Positions 33,142 to 43,243 of a stretch of DNA of 64,000 bases are shown piece after piece (positions within the stretch are counted from its first letter, which is position 1; each line of letters starts with the position of its first letter). Origin of the DNA: Hypoxylon rubiginosum (lineage: Eukaryota > Ascomycota > Sordariomycetes > Xylariales > Hypoxylaceae). The position numbers were made by a program, and so were the translations under genes. The notes under the pieces were generated by a model, which saw only the letters and a program-made list of their open reading frames with translations, searched no databases and was not told the DNA's origin. The stretch is from assembly GCA_902806565.1 (NCBI GenBank), contig CADCXA010000024.1:496001-560000 (forward strand), given 5' to 3'.

Positions 33142-33584
33142 TGTCTGAACGAGGAGATCTAGGACCGACAGTCTTGAGTCCAAATTAGAAACATGTATGG
33201 ATAGGCCATTCTCCCGGTAGCAGCCTAGTATGAAGAGACATAGGAGGAAGAAAATCACGTTGTGAATCGCGGGGTTAATAGGGAAACGCGGTGGTAAGAG
33301 CTGGACCACGTGAGAAGACTTAGTCATAAATCGCGTCTGCACGTGCAGGAGAAGGTCACGCCCGGGGTCCTGAGAAGCGGCTGAATAGTCCCGAATCCGC
33401 GGGTCGGGCGGGTACGCAGCTGTTGCCGTCTGCCAGATTTTGCCTCCCTAACTGCAGGCATTTTTAAGGAAAATGCACCTAAAGATTTCAACCATAGAAA
33501 GATAACCGTTAGGTGAGGCTAATGAGGCAGTTTATATCGTTCGTGGCCACTCATGGAAAAGCCACCTCCTCAAGCTGACCCACG
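33142..33584. other. Divergent promoter of the F-box and Ptc7-like genes
   Basis: 443 bp separating two head-to-head genes. It contains two CACGTG palindromes (33307 and 33340), annotated separately. No TATA box is evident. Confidence 0.6.
33307..33345. promoter_or_regulatory. Pair of CACGTG E-boxes
   Basis: CACGTG at 33307-33312 and again at 33340-33345, 33 bp apart, in the divergent promoter of the F-box and Ptc7-like genes. This is the known target of class B bHLH factors (Cbf1/Pho4/USF type). Because the site is palindromic it could act on both genes. Confidence 0.4.
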
Positions 33585-34796
33585 ATGCTCTCGAAGATAC
33601 ATAATGGAATACCATTTAAATACTCAATAGCTTGTATTCGACACCAACTGAGGTCTGCGCGCCCCCTCGCTTCTCTCTTGCGACAGCAAACCCATCTCAT
33701 GCGGGCTTTCTCTGCCCAAACCACCTCCTTTCAGTCACAAGACGCGCAGCCCGGATCGGCCCGTAGATTCACGTACGATTCCGCCGCCTCTTTCTCCGCC
33801 AAGCACAAGAGGTTCGACCCGACAAGCGACGTCTTCCACTTTAATCCCTACAATCGCATCCAGACCCAGAAGAAGCGCCCCAAGTCGAAACGTCCAGCCA
33901 GTGGCCAGGATGCCTTCTTTATAAGCCGCGTTGGCGACACGAACGCCGTCGCATTCGGTATTGCCGACGGCGTTGGGGGCTGGGAGGACAGCGGAGTCGA
34001 CCCGGCTGATTTTTCGCATAGCTTCTGCGACTACATGGCCTCGGCAGCATACGAGCATAAACCGAACTCGAGCGGATTGTCTCTGACGGCTAGGTCGTTG
34101 ATGCAGAGGGGATACGATGATGTATGCAGAGATGGGACCATACACGCGGGCGGCAGCACGGCATCCGTTGCCATTGCGAGCGAGGATGGCAAGCTTCAGG
34201 TGGCAAATCTGGGCGACTCGGGTTTCGTACATCTGCGCCTGAATGCGGTACATAGCTATTCGGAGCCGCAGACCCACGCCTTCAACACGCCGTTCCAGCT
34301 ATCCATCGTACCTGCGAGCATGCTCGCGCGCGCTGCCGTGTTTGGTGGTGCACAGCTGTGCGACTATCCCAAGGATGCGGACGTCACACAGCACACGCTG
34401 AAACACGGCGATATACTTGTATTCGCGAGTGACGGGGTGTGGGACAACATGTTCAACCAAGACATACTCCGGATAGCTAGCCGGCTGATGGCCGGCCTTG
34501 GCGCTTGGAAGGCGAGCGAAGGTGGTATTTTGGTCGCCGATAACTTGAAGCCCCTCACGCACGCCGAGGAGTCCACTCAGCGGCCATCGACACTTCAGAG
34601 CGCATTAGCTATAGAAATCGCAGGGGCCGCCAAATCAGCTAGCACGAACCAGCGAGTCGACGGGCCATTTGCCAAGGAAGTTCAGAAATACTACCCCCAG
34701 GAGAATTGGCATGGAGGCAAGATCGACGATATATGTGTTGTTGTCGTTATCGTCTCCGAGGATGGGAAGTTGGAAGTCATCAAGAGCAAGTTATAA
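33585..34796 (+). CDS. PTC7: PP2C-family protein phosphatase (Ptc7-like, mitochondrial)
   Basis: Metal-dependent Ser/Thr phosphatase of 403 residues, intronless. The N-terminus is basic and hydroxylated without acidic residues for about 40 positions (for example RHQLRSARPLASLLRQQ), typical of a mitochondrial presequence. Metal-binding and catalytic motifs of the PPM fold are in order: GQDAFFIS, GIADGVGGWEDSGVDP, AGGSTASVAIA, VANLGDSGF, LVFASDGVWDN and DDICVVVVIV. Family members such as yeast Ptc7 act in mitochondria and regulate Coq7 in ubiquinone synthesis; that role here is an inference. An Ala/Ser/Thr-rich insertion (EESTQRPSTLQSALAIEIAG) lies before the last strands. It shares a divergent promoter with the F-box gene. 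Confidence 0.88.
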   Translation: MLSKIHNGIPFKYSIACIRHQLRSARPLASLLRQQTHLMRAFSAQTTSFQSQDAQPGSARRFTYDSAASFSAKHKRFDPTSDVFHFNPYNRIQTQKKRPKSKRPASGQDAFFISRVGDTNAVAFGIADGVGGWEDSGVDPADFSHSFCDYMASAAYEHKPNSSGLSLTARSLMQRGYDDVCRDGTIHAGGSTASVAIASEDGKLQVANLGDSGFVHLRLNAVHSYSEPQTHAFNTPFQLSIVPASMLARAAVFGGAQLCDYPKDADVTQHTLKHGDILVFASDGVWDNMFNQDILRIASRLMAGLGAWKASEGGILVADNLKPLTHAEESTQRPSTLQSALAIEIAGAAKSASTNQRVDGPFAKEVQKYYPQENWHGGKIDDICVVVVIVSEDGKLEVIKSKL

Positions 34797-35508
34797 GGCT
34801 ACATACATACTGTAAGTCTTAAGTCAGTATCCTAAGCCAGTGTTTGAAGACAGGTATAGAGATTGCATCGTCAGGCGTTTAAAAGGGGAAAGGAGAAGGA
34901 AACCATCTTTAACAAGCATCCTGCGTGCGGGACCGAGCAGGTCTAAGATAGACCCCCTATTTCTTGTATAATATTAGCTATACACATACTTATACCTCGT
35001 ATCCTGCCCTGCATGTAGGTAGGTAGATTCTAGAGCTCAGGCTAGACAATTATCAAAGTGTAACATCCAACATATCGAGCCAACTCTCATTTTCTTATTT
35101 TCACAATGGTCCTTTCATGATTAAATACACCATAGTCTTATATATTAAGGTATACACCGTAGTCTTGTTTTTATTCACGTAGACCTTTGATGCTATTAGG
35201 TACGATTTATCTACGTCTCCTTAAGCATAAGCACCAAGCTTAGGGATGTAGGTATTACGGTTTAGGTACATGTAATTTTCGACTATGAGCTATCAGATCG
35301 GCAATCGATTAGCACCGATTGACGAATCCCAGCCTCCCCCACATTAGTTCCGGTGTTGTACATTTATTAGCTCTAGGTGGGGCGTCGATCCATGATCCAC
35401 GCAAGGCTTGTCTTCCAATTCTTAGCCTTTAGATCCAAACTTCAACCTTTTCTTGTCTTGTGATTACTTCAATTCTTCTTTTTGACGTCGCCCAGAGCTA
35501 AAGCGACC
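34797..35508. other. Intergenic region
   Basis: 712 bp between the Ptc7-like and Rex1 genes, both on the plus strand. AT-rich in the middle; TC-rich leader just before the Rex1 ATG. No gene or RNA is seen. Confidence 0.55.
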
Positions 35509-37623
35509 ATGGAAGATACTATCGCACACTCAGAGGATGGGCTTTTACCCGACACTCTCGACATTCCTGTCGATGTGGCCCTACAGATTGACGATCACAC
35601 TACGACCTTCGATCTTGAAATTCCCCCGCCGCAGATTCCCGTTGAGCTGACTGAAGACGCTTCGACTGATACTGCGACTAGCGAAGCAAGCAGTCTAAAG
35701 CGCTCTAAACCGCATGATGAGACCGACGAGGGGTGGCAGACTGTAGATAGGCGCTCAGCCAAGAAATCCAAGAAAGACAAGAAGATACCCACGCCCAAAT
35801 CGACCAATTACCCTTCTATTACATTCAACTACAACGCTAAGCTTCAGTCTAAGATCGCCCTCGATTCGCTGCGAAACTTGATCTTATACATATTCGCCGA
35901 GGGCACAGCGCCACAATGGGTTTCCATTTCTCAGCGGCCGCAGTTTCGCAAGATTGTCGCAATCATGGTACCGGGACTAGAAGAGGCTATGTTCAAGCAA
36001 GACGTCGACTTCTCGACATACAACGACCTGCCTCTCGATGGACACCAGAAACCTCGTGTCTTGACTTCGCCAGATGACTATTATCCGCGGTTACTCAAGA
36101 AAGACGAGCTTCCTGACATTCTCAAGGATTTCGCCGACATGTTCCCTCACCTCTGGCCGGTGAAAACTCCAGGCAATGAGAAGTACGGTACCATACGTTC
36201 GCCTCTTGGCACCATGCTCACCGCACCGGTCGACAAACCCAAGGAAGAGAAAGGTCGTGGCATCCAGCCTGCGAAGGAGCCGAAGGGTTGGAAAGATGAG
36301 CGCACCAGGATCACCGAGTTCTTGACGATGCCTGAGGATTTCCAGGCCAATGGATACGTGTTACATCCGGCTTGTATACCGGCGGAGCGGCGCAAGAATT
36401 ATCAGGATTCAGAAGGATGGGTCCACACCAACGTACTGAACCTCAGCGACGGTGATGTTCCAGAGGAGGAGATTCAGCAGGGGAGCATCACAGCAGGCCG
36501 AGAGGTTCTCGCGCTTGATTGCGAAATGTGCATGACGGGGCCAGAGGAATTTTCTCTGACAAGAGTCAGTCTGGTAAATTGGGACGGGACTGTTATCCTT
36601 GACGAACTAGTCAAGCCGTACAAGCCGATTCTTGACTATGTCACTCGGTTTTCAGGCATTACAGAACAGATGCTAGCACCTGTTACCACAACATTACAGG
36701 ACATCCAGGCCAAGCTCCTCCAAATCCTCCATCCTCGTACGATCCTGTTAGGACATTCCTTAGATTCAGATCTAAAAGCATTACAACTCACACATCCTTT
36801 TATCGTCGACACTGCGATACTCTTCCCACATAACCGAGGGCCTCCATTAAAAAACAGTCTCAAATTTCTAACGCAGCGGTTCCTCAAGCGAGAGATTCAG
36901 AAAGGTGTTGCGGGTCACGACTCGATAGAAGACGCTAAGGCATGCCTAGATCTTGTGAAGCAGAAGTGCGAGAAGGGCAAGTCTTGGGGGAATCATGAGT
37001 CGCAAGGCGAAAACCTGTTTCGGCGTTTAACTCGAGTTGGCAAGTCTTACCGTGCCAACGGCGGCGTCGAGGCTAAGGGTGGTATCAACAGCGGAAAGAC
37101 GAGCGCTATGGTCGACTGGGGTGACCCGATGAAAGGCGCCGGGGCCGCCTCGACGTTCCCTATTGGGTGCAAGTCGGACGACGAAGTGGCAGATGGCATT
37201 CTACGCGCTGTGAGAGGCGACTCTATCTCAGAGGAGATACCGTTCGGCGGAGTCGACTTCGTCTTTGCCCGATTCCGCGAGCTGGAAGCCTTCCAGGGAT
37301 GGTGGAACCGAAACAGCGACCTGATGCCTCCCGACCTGTCCGGTTTATCGCTCGAGGCGTGCGTGCAGAACCTCACGCAGCGCATCAAGCGCGTCTACGA
37401 CTCCCTCCCTCCCTGTACGGGGTTCATCGTGTTCAGCGGCTCCGGCGACCCGCGCGAGATGGCCCGCCTCCAGGCTATGCAGGCCCAGTTTAAGAAGGAG
37501 TACAACATGCCCGGCAGCAACTGGGACGAGCTCAGCGTCAGGTGGACGGATAGGGAAAACCAGGAGCTCAAGAAGGCAGTCGGCGTCGCACGGAACGGCA
37601 TCGGGTTCATAGGCGTGAAGTGA
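35509..37623 (+). CDS. REX1: DEDDh 3'-5' RNA exonuclease (Rex1/Rnh70 type)
   Basis: Nuclear exonuclease of 704 residues, intronless; yeast Rex1 trims 5S rRNA, tRNA and 25S rRNA 3' ends. The exonuclease domain lies at about residues 335-490. Motif I is LALDCEMCMTG (Asp337 and Glu339), motif II HSLDSDLKAL with its Asp, and motif III GHDSIEDAKACLDL with the His and Asp. The N-terminal part has a basic stretch (RRSAKKSKKDKKIPTPK) that fits nuclear targeting. The region PEDFQANGYVLHPACIP just before the exonuclease is also found in Rex1 homologues. The C-terminal 200 residues resemble a second alpha/beta domain (CTGFIVFSGSGDPREMARLQ). I use the ATG at 35509; the frame is open further upstream only from a TTG codon. 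Confidence 0.92.
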   Translation: MEDTIAHSEDGLLPDTLDIPVDVALQIDDHTTTFDLEIPPPQIPVELTEDASTDTATSEASSLKRSKPHDETDEGWQTVDRRSAKKSKKDKKIPTPKSTNYPSITFNYNAKLQSKIALDSLRNLILYIFAEGTAPQWVSISQRPQFRKIVAIMVPGLEEAMFKQDVDFSTYNDLPLDGHQKPRVLTSPDDYYPRLLKKDELPDILKDFADMFPHLWPVKTPGNEKYGTIRSPLGTMLTAPVDKPKEEKGRGIQPAKEPKGWKDERTRITEFLTMPEDFQANGYVLHPACIPAERRKNYQDSEGWVHTNVLNLSDGDVPEEEIQQGSITAGREVLALDCEMCMTGPEEFSLTRVSLVNWDGTVILDELVKPYKPILDYVTRFSGITEQMLAPVTTTLQDIQAKLLQILHPRTILLGHSLDSDLKALQLTHPFIVDTAILFPHNRGPPLKNSLKFLTQRFLKREIQKGVAGHDSIEDAKACLDLVKQKCEKGKSWGNHESQGENLFRRLTRVGKSYRANGGVEAKGGINSGKTSAMVDWGDPMKGAGAASTFPIGCKSDDEVADGILRAVRGDSISEEIPFGGVDFVFARFRELEAFQGWWNRNSDLMPPDLSGLSLEACVQNLTQRIKRVYDSLPPCTGFIVFSGSGDPREMARLQAMQAQFKKEYNMPGSNWDELSVRWTDRENQELKKAVGVARNGIGFIGVK

Positions 37624-38758
37624 GGTGATCAGTTTATGCATTTTGGGGGGGACAGACCAAGCTACTTGTGAACTACATGTACCTACATGTAATGTCCAAC
37701 TTGTACGAGTAGTAGGCATCAGAAGGGATGGGAGAAGGGGGGTTTGCATGAGATACGAGGCTACGAATGTGCATTGCCGTGGGATTTTTCAAGATACCCG
37801 TTCCTATTTCACCGTGGACTGAGGGGACTATAGGCTAGTATAACATACATAATGTCGATAACTGGTTTTGAGGAGATAGCTAGCTGCCTGTTGCTCTACC
37901 ACTTTTTCACTATGATGTATAGCCAACAAGTACATATGTACCTTTTAAGATCTAATGCCATTTTGTTAGGTACATGTACATATAGGTTGGCCATCCCCAA
38001 AAAGAAAAAAAAGAAAAAGGTAAAAAGTGAAAAGTTGGAAAAAAACCCAAAAAGCTCAGCCAGGTTCGAGTCCCCCGGCGGGGGTCGAACCTGGCTTACG
38101 AAAATCCTCGGGAGGATTTTACTGAGGGGCCCCCGGGGGCGGGGCGGGGCCGGGTTCTCATACTCTAACCACTAGGCCATTGGGCCACTTGGCCCACGGT
38201 GGCCAAGTGATTAGAGGAGCTTCCGGCCGATGGAAAGTGCTCTGCTGCGATGAAATATATGTCTTTGGTTGCTGGGTAGATGGCAGACCCCCCACGAATG
38301 GTCACTACCTTATGTATGTATGTAGGTACCTGGAATGTATTATGGCTTCCTCTATATGCACCTGCCTACCGAAAGTGCTCACCGTAGAAACGAGACCTTC
38401 CAGGGAGTGCTTTAGGTCTGTACCTCCTTTTCAACAGGCAGATTAGTACGAAGGACCGCACCTTCCACACCTTCCACACCTTCCATACCTTCTACATAAA
38501 TTCACGAATTACGACTCGTTACCTGCATGTAATTCAAAATTTCCATTCACGCATTTTTCAACCTCTGATGCGACACAATCACGATTTTTGACGGCCTTCT
38601 CTAGTCGGTCTGAAATCACCTCCGTACCTCAACACATTCGACGCGATCTCTTCGGCCACGACGAGGATCGCATTCATAGCACATCTATTTTCCCAGGAAG
38701 TCAACTCTAGAAGAAAAAGCATCAAACTCTGAGAGCAACTGGGAGACATTTACTTGCC
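37624..38758. other. Intergenic region containing a tRNA-like palindromic element
   Basis: 1.1 kb between Rex1 and the Mis18-like gene, both on the plus strand. It includes the element at 38045-38215, A-runs near 37999-38025, and CTTCCACAC-type repeats near 38461-38490. No protein gene is supported. Confidence 0.6.
38045..38215 (-). repeat. Palindromic tRNA-derived element (possible pol III unit or SINE relic)
   Basis: On the minus strand an exact A-box, TGGCCTAGTGG (38179-38169), is followed 77 bp later by a near-perfect B-box, GGTTCGACCCC (38091-38081), then by T-runs (T5 and T7) on that strand. An exact plus-strand B-box, GGTTCGAGTCC, sits at 38063-38073, and a second A-box-like TGGCCAAGTGA at 38200-38210. 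Three nearly perfect hairpins are nested. 38058-38096 pairs AGCCAGGTTCGA with TCGAACCTGGCT, plus CCCCCG with CGGGGG. 38101-38120 pairs AAAATCCTC with GAGGATTTT. 38186-38209 pairs CACTTGGCC with GGCCAAGTG. I cannot fold it into a normal cloverleaf, so I do not call a tRNA. Confidence 0.55.
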
Positions 38759-40368
38759 ATGGAGCCGGTAATTTGCAGCTGTGCGAATTGTGGATTTGCC
38801 CTAGGCAAATTTATCAATGTATCGACAGGTGTTGATGGCTCCTATGTCTTCCCCGATGTCTTCAAAGGCAAATTTCTGATTGATTTCTTGGAACGTGAGC
38901 GCAGTTACAGGTATTATTTTCCCACCTTACGAGAGGCTCGGCTAACAAGCAATCTGTATTAGGGGCAACCCATACGCGAATTGCACTTATTGCTGCTATC
39001 TTCTTGGTTCTAAAAATCTAAACATGCCAATAAACCCAGATATACACAAGAGGTAAGCATTCTACTAATATTACCTACTTATTGCCTAGGTATAGGTCAC
39101 TAAAATGTTAAGCTAATGCCCATAGGGGCCAACTCCTACTATCAATCAACTGTATTGCACTCACTACCTTGGATGGTATGGATATACCCACCACAGAGAT
39201 TGCTAATCCAAAACTCATCATCTGTGAAGACGAATCTGAGGATAGGTATACTGCTGCCAATACATCACCGATTTCGGGGAATAGTACTCAGCTATGTACG
39301 AACAACAGCGGCTCGGAAGAACCACACAATCAGCCCCTTGGTAATCTACAGACTCAGCTATCGTCAGTGTCTCAGGCAGAAGAGCCCCAGAAGCAGAATC
39401 ATTCAGGGAGTAAAATCTCATCCAATAAGGCACAGCGCCGCATTGACGGCAACATCAAAGATGGTGCGGCAGTTTTACGAGAACGCCTTACAGATCACCA
39501 TGCCGAGCTTGCTGGTGTATATGACGACGTTACTATGCTGAGACGCAAGGTCGACGAGATCGATAAGGTGCTGCAGAACCAGCCAGACTACCCCCATCTC
39601 GAACAGGAGCTATCAGCCGCGCAGCAGACAATCATCTCAGATCGCAACAGCGCACGAGAAGTCACAAGGTGTCTGCAGGAAGAACTGGATAAAACAAGAC
39701 AGTTCACCGAAGAGTATAATCTGAACCGTCTCTCAGTAGCGAAACAATTTGCCTCCTTAGGAGTCCAGCTGAAGAAACTGAAGGAAGAGCTAGCTGAACA
39801 GCGATCACAGAAACCTTCCAGCGAACCTACATTCCCAGCACATGAGATCGATATCCTCACTACCAACATTACGAAGGTCGGTTCAAAAGCAAGCCAAATT
39901 GACCCTCTGCAGATGGAGTTGAAGCTACTCAAAGAACGAGTCCAAAGGTTGGAGAAGGCGCGTGCACATCACAGTCCGGATGATAGCGGCGCGGGAACCC
40001 AGCGCTACCAGACGACCAATAGAGCGGAGATGATTGATCAGACACTCAACCTCAATGAGACACCTGGGGCTCCATTGCAAGTTGAACCTACCTCTGTCGA
40101 ACCCCATGTTGACGAACTTACGCCAGCAATCGGTGTGCCTACGGTAAAGATCCCCGGGCCCCTATATCCACCCCTTAACCAGAATCCGCTCAATCGTGGC
40201 CCAAAGGTTCTGGACTCAACCAGTCGTGTTCGTGGGACAACGAAACTGGCGCCTGAGTCGTCCGAGGTTTTTCGCAAGGTGGAGAAGAGGAAGCGTAATC
40301 CTCTGGTGGATGAATTTGCAAACTTGGACGTACCTTCGGGTCCACGCTCCAAGAAGAGACGCGCTTGA
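38759..40368 (+). CDS. Coiled-coil protein with a possible Mis18/Yippee-type zinc fold
   Basis: Protein of 494 residues in exons 38759-38910, 38963-39052 and 39126-40368 (introns 52 and 73 bp, all in phase). The first about 110 residues hold two Cys pairs: ICSCANCGFALGKF and, after splicing, CTYCCYLLGSKNLNMP, followed by INPDIHKRGQLLLSINCIAL. The order C-x2-C...LG, then C-x2-C-x3-LG, then a P-x3-D helix resembles the Mis18/Yippee beta-tent domain that helps load CENP-A at centromeres. I rate this as a hypothesis. Residues from about 190 to 320 are predicted coiled coil (heptad-like LREEL/KKLKEEL patterns, for example LGVQLKKLKEELAEQRS). The tail is disordered and basic, ending GPRSKKRRA, a probable nuclear signal. 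No enzyme motif is present. Confidence 0.75.
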
Positions 40369-40585
40369 ACACAATGGTTGCTTCTGAGGAATTACGAGCT
40401 TATGAGTTTAACACTGTCAAAAATAAGCTGAGAGATTGGACGCACATGTATGTAATTTCCCCGGCGACATTAGCTTTGCGTCGGGATGAGAAGTTGCCGA
40501 GAGAAGCCCGAAGTAGGGTGAAAGATAGATAATGCACGATAGCACCAATGCGTGTTTTGCATTCATGGATCTGTCTATTCTAAGA

Positions 40586-42519
40586 TTACATACCGAACTC
40601 GGCATCCATGATCTCCAGAGTAAATCCAGCCAGCGTCTGAAGCGGCTTTAGGACCGCGTTCTTGAAGAAGGCCATCTCGTCGGAGCCACTTGGATTCCTA
40701 ACGAAAGCATCGACAAGCGCGTTTTCGGTTTCTCGACCCGGGAGGCTCTCTAACCCGCTCAGCAGGTCGTTCGCTTGCTGATACACCTGCCACTCCTTCG
40801 AGTGCGCCACCGCGCTGTGGTGGATGATCAGCTTCAGGATCGCCTGGCCCATGGTAAGCTGGTCCATGCCGCCGAGGGCCTGGGAAACCTTTGCCGCGAG
40901 CGCTCCCCCGCCGCTTCCGCCCGAGGTCGAAGACGCAGCCGCGGCCGTGGCGGTGTGGGCCAGGAACTTCCCGATCATGAACATGCCCTTGATCCGTACG
41001 GCGGAGAAGGGCATGGGGTCCCGGTACGCGTCGCTGCGCAGGGCGACGAAGCACGATATCGCTAGGCCGTACGCGAGCTTGCCTACGTGTTCGCCGCCGA
41101 AGTAGATGCTGGCCTCGACGAGCACCTGCGTCAGGGGGTCGACGGCGTACGCTTGCGCCTTTATGAGCGGCGCGCACGTCTTCCAGCGCTGGCGGAGGTG
41201 TATGTGCTTGGACGATGGATTCGACCCCGTCAGAGGCGCCGAACAGCTGGGATAGATCTCCTCGGCGCTGTGTTGTAGGGGATTGTTTGACTGTATGAGA
41301 TGGTCTAGGGGTGGGTTCCGGAATTTGTCTAGGTCGAGGTCGGGGGTGAGGCTGAACGAGTTTAGGTCTAGGTGTGGGTATCTCTGGCAGACTTGGTAGA
41401 CGTTTAGGTCGTCCTTGCAGCGAGGGCAGACGCAGTCGAAATGGTACTGCGTCTTTAGGGCCTGCCGGCGGCGCGAGCGAGGTAGCGTCGTCTCTGTCGT
41501 GGAATTACCGGTTAGCAACACCATCACTAGTAGAATGCTTGCTCACGGTGAACTCACCGATGTACGAGATCTCGATCTCTTCGCCTTCTTTGATCGCCCG
41601 ATACGCGTGCAAGACCGCCGTCCGCCCTACTATCTCGACGAATGCGTTCGGCACACATGAATGGTTTATCATCGCCAACGCGGAGTCGATGTAGACTCCG
41701 CTCTCGTCGAGGTCTACGTCGCGTCTGTTGAACGAGTTGACTTTGAGCTGGCTATCGTTAGATCATACTATTACTAATGAAACATGTGGAATGCTATCAA
41801 ATAGGACGTGGTAATATGAAGCATTGTGGCTTGAACAGGCCAAGTTAAACAGTCACATAAATTAGGTAGGTATCTAGGTAGATAGATGGAAAGCATCAAC
41901 TCACCTTACACATGATCTCAACCGTCTCCGCCACGTCCTTGGGGCTGCTCTCCGGGCGACCCACGTAGTGCAGGGCGCCGCGGGCCTGGAGCTGCAGATC
42001 GAGCCAGTCATTGCTCGGCTCGGGCGACGAGCGCGACCGCTCGGCGTGGCCCTCCATCTCGGCCACCGCGGCCACCATCTCGGGCCGCACGAGCACCTGG
42101 ATCAGGGCGCGCACGGGCGTCGGCAGGACGCTGGGGGGGCCGACGGTCTCCGTAAACAGCCGCGCCCGCCGCATCGCCTTGCACTCGCCGCGGCCGTGCA
42201 CCAGCGCCCAGTCGGCCTTCTGGCACGCGGCGCCGCAGTACCGCGACGTCTTGCACCCCTGGCACGCGCGCATGCCTTTACCGCTGCTAGAGCCGGAGCC
42301 ACCAGAGCTGAGAGCTGACCCCAAGCCGGCTCCGGCGGTCGCGACGGCGAGGCAGTGGCTGCAGGTCCGCGCCAGGTGCGAGGTCTCCGGTATGGTGACG
42401 CAGGGACCCGCGAACGTGGCGACGGTGTCGCCGGGGCCGAAGGGCCGGGCGGCGAGGACGGAGCGGCCGCGGGTCGGGGACGGGGCGCCTAGGGTGATGC
42501 CAGCTGGTAGGGTGGGCAT
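40586..42519 (-). CDS. SET and MYND domain protein (SMYD/Set6-like)
   Basis: Putative protein-lysine methyltransferase of 570 residues. Exons: 42519-41905, 41747-41558 and 41493-40586 (introns 157 and 64 bp). The SET domain is split around a MYND finger, as in SMYD proteins. It opens with TRGRSVLAARPFGPGD. MYND ligands are Cys53, Cys56, Cys86, Cys89, Cys95, Cys99, His108 and Cys113. The second SET half has MINHSCVPNAFVEIVG and EGEEIEISYI, and post-SET cysteines are in FDCVCPRC. A Gly/Ser-rich insert (SSGGSGSSSG) separates the first two MYND cysteines from the rest, about 20 residues longer than usual. The C-terminal 250 residues are helical, TPR-like. Histone or non-histone substrate cannot be decided. 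Convergent with the preceding gene, 217 bp apart. Confidence 0.87.
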
Positions 42520-43243
42520 TTTGGTGTGGTGTGTTACAGCAGATACTGATGGGCTGGGGCCGTAGTACCTATTGATTACCTATTGGAGACACGGCCGGTT
42601 TATAAAAGTTGGTTAGGCGGAAAGAAGTGCCGTTCGTATCGTCGTTTGTAGAGTAGATGGCTTAGAAAATGTGTGGGGGTTTGTACCGGGATAGCAACGA
42701 CAAACGTGCGACTTACCTACCTGCTAGCCCTGCATCCCTGATAAGTAATGACAACTTTCTTGTAAGTGGCTTTTGGCTTGCTCAATATCATGCAGGCATC
42801 CGCGAAGCGCCCGCGAGCATGACGAGATACTCATAGTTTTATATTCTTTGAAAAGACAGTTGCTAATACTTTATTCACACGTTAATGAGCTCCATCGGTA
42901 CCTATTCGCTGGTAAAGGCTGAACGGGAACGTTGAATGCTCCCCCCACTCCCTGTTCCATTTCCCCCTTTTCTTTTTTTAGCCACATTATGTAGTAAACC
43001 CCTGACCTCCTAATGCAGGCGTTGTATCATCAAGCACCTGTAACTTTTCCGGGATGACTCATAAAGAATAAGAATCCTGCGATATACCATACCTGATTTA
43101 CAATCTACATAGAAGCTCCCCCGCTTCAACAGTTAGGTCCTGTAGGTATGTATATAGGGTATGCTGGGTCGGCTGTAGCCTAGAGCTACCCTCACACCTT
43201 CAATTTCTTCCATTTAAATCGACCAGCCAAAACCCAAAAAGGA
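42520..43243. other. Divergent promoter region
   Basis: 724 bp between the SET/MYND gene (minus) and the GNAT gene (plus). CT-rich near 42945-42985. No TATA box or small gene is seen. Confidence 0.55.

Noticed and set aside
38186..38209. The CACTTGGCC/GGCCAAGTG hairpin as a transcription terminator of Rex1
   Set aside because: Bacterial-style terminators are not used for pol II genes, and the hairpin belongs to the tRNA-like palindrome.
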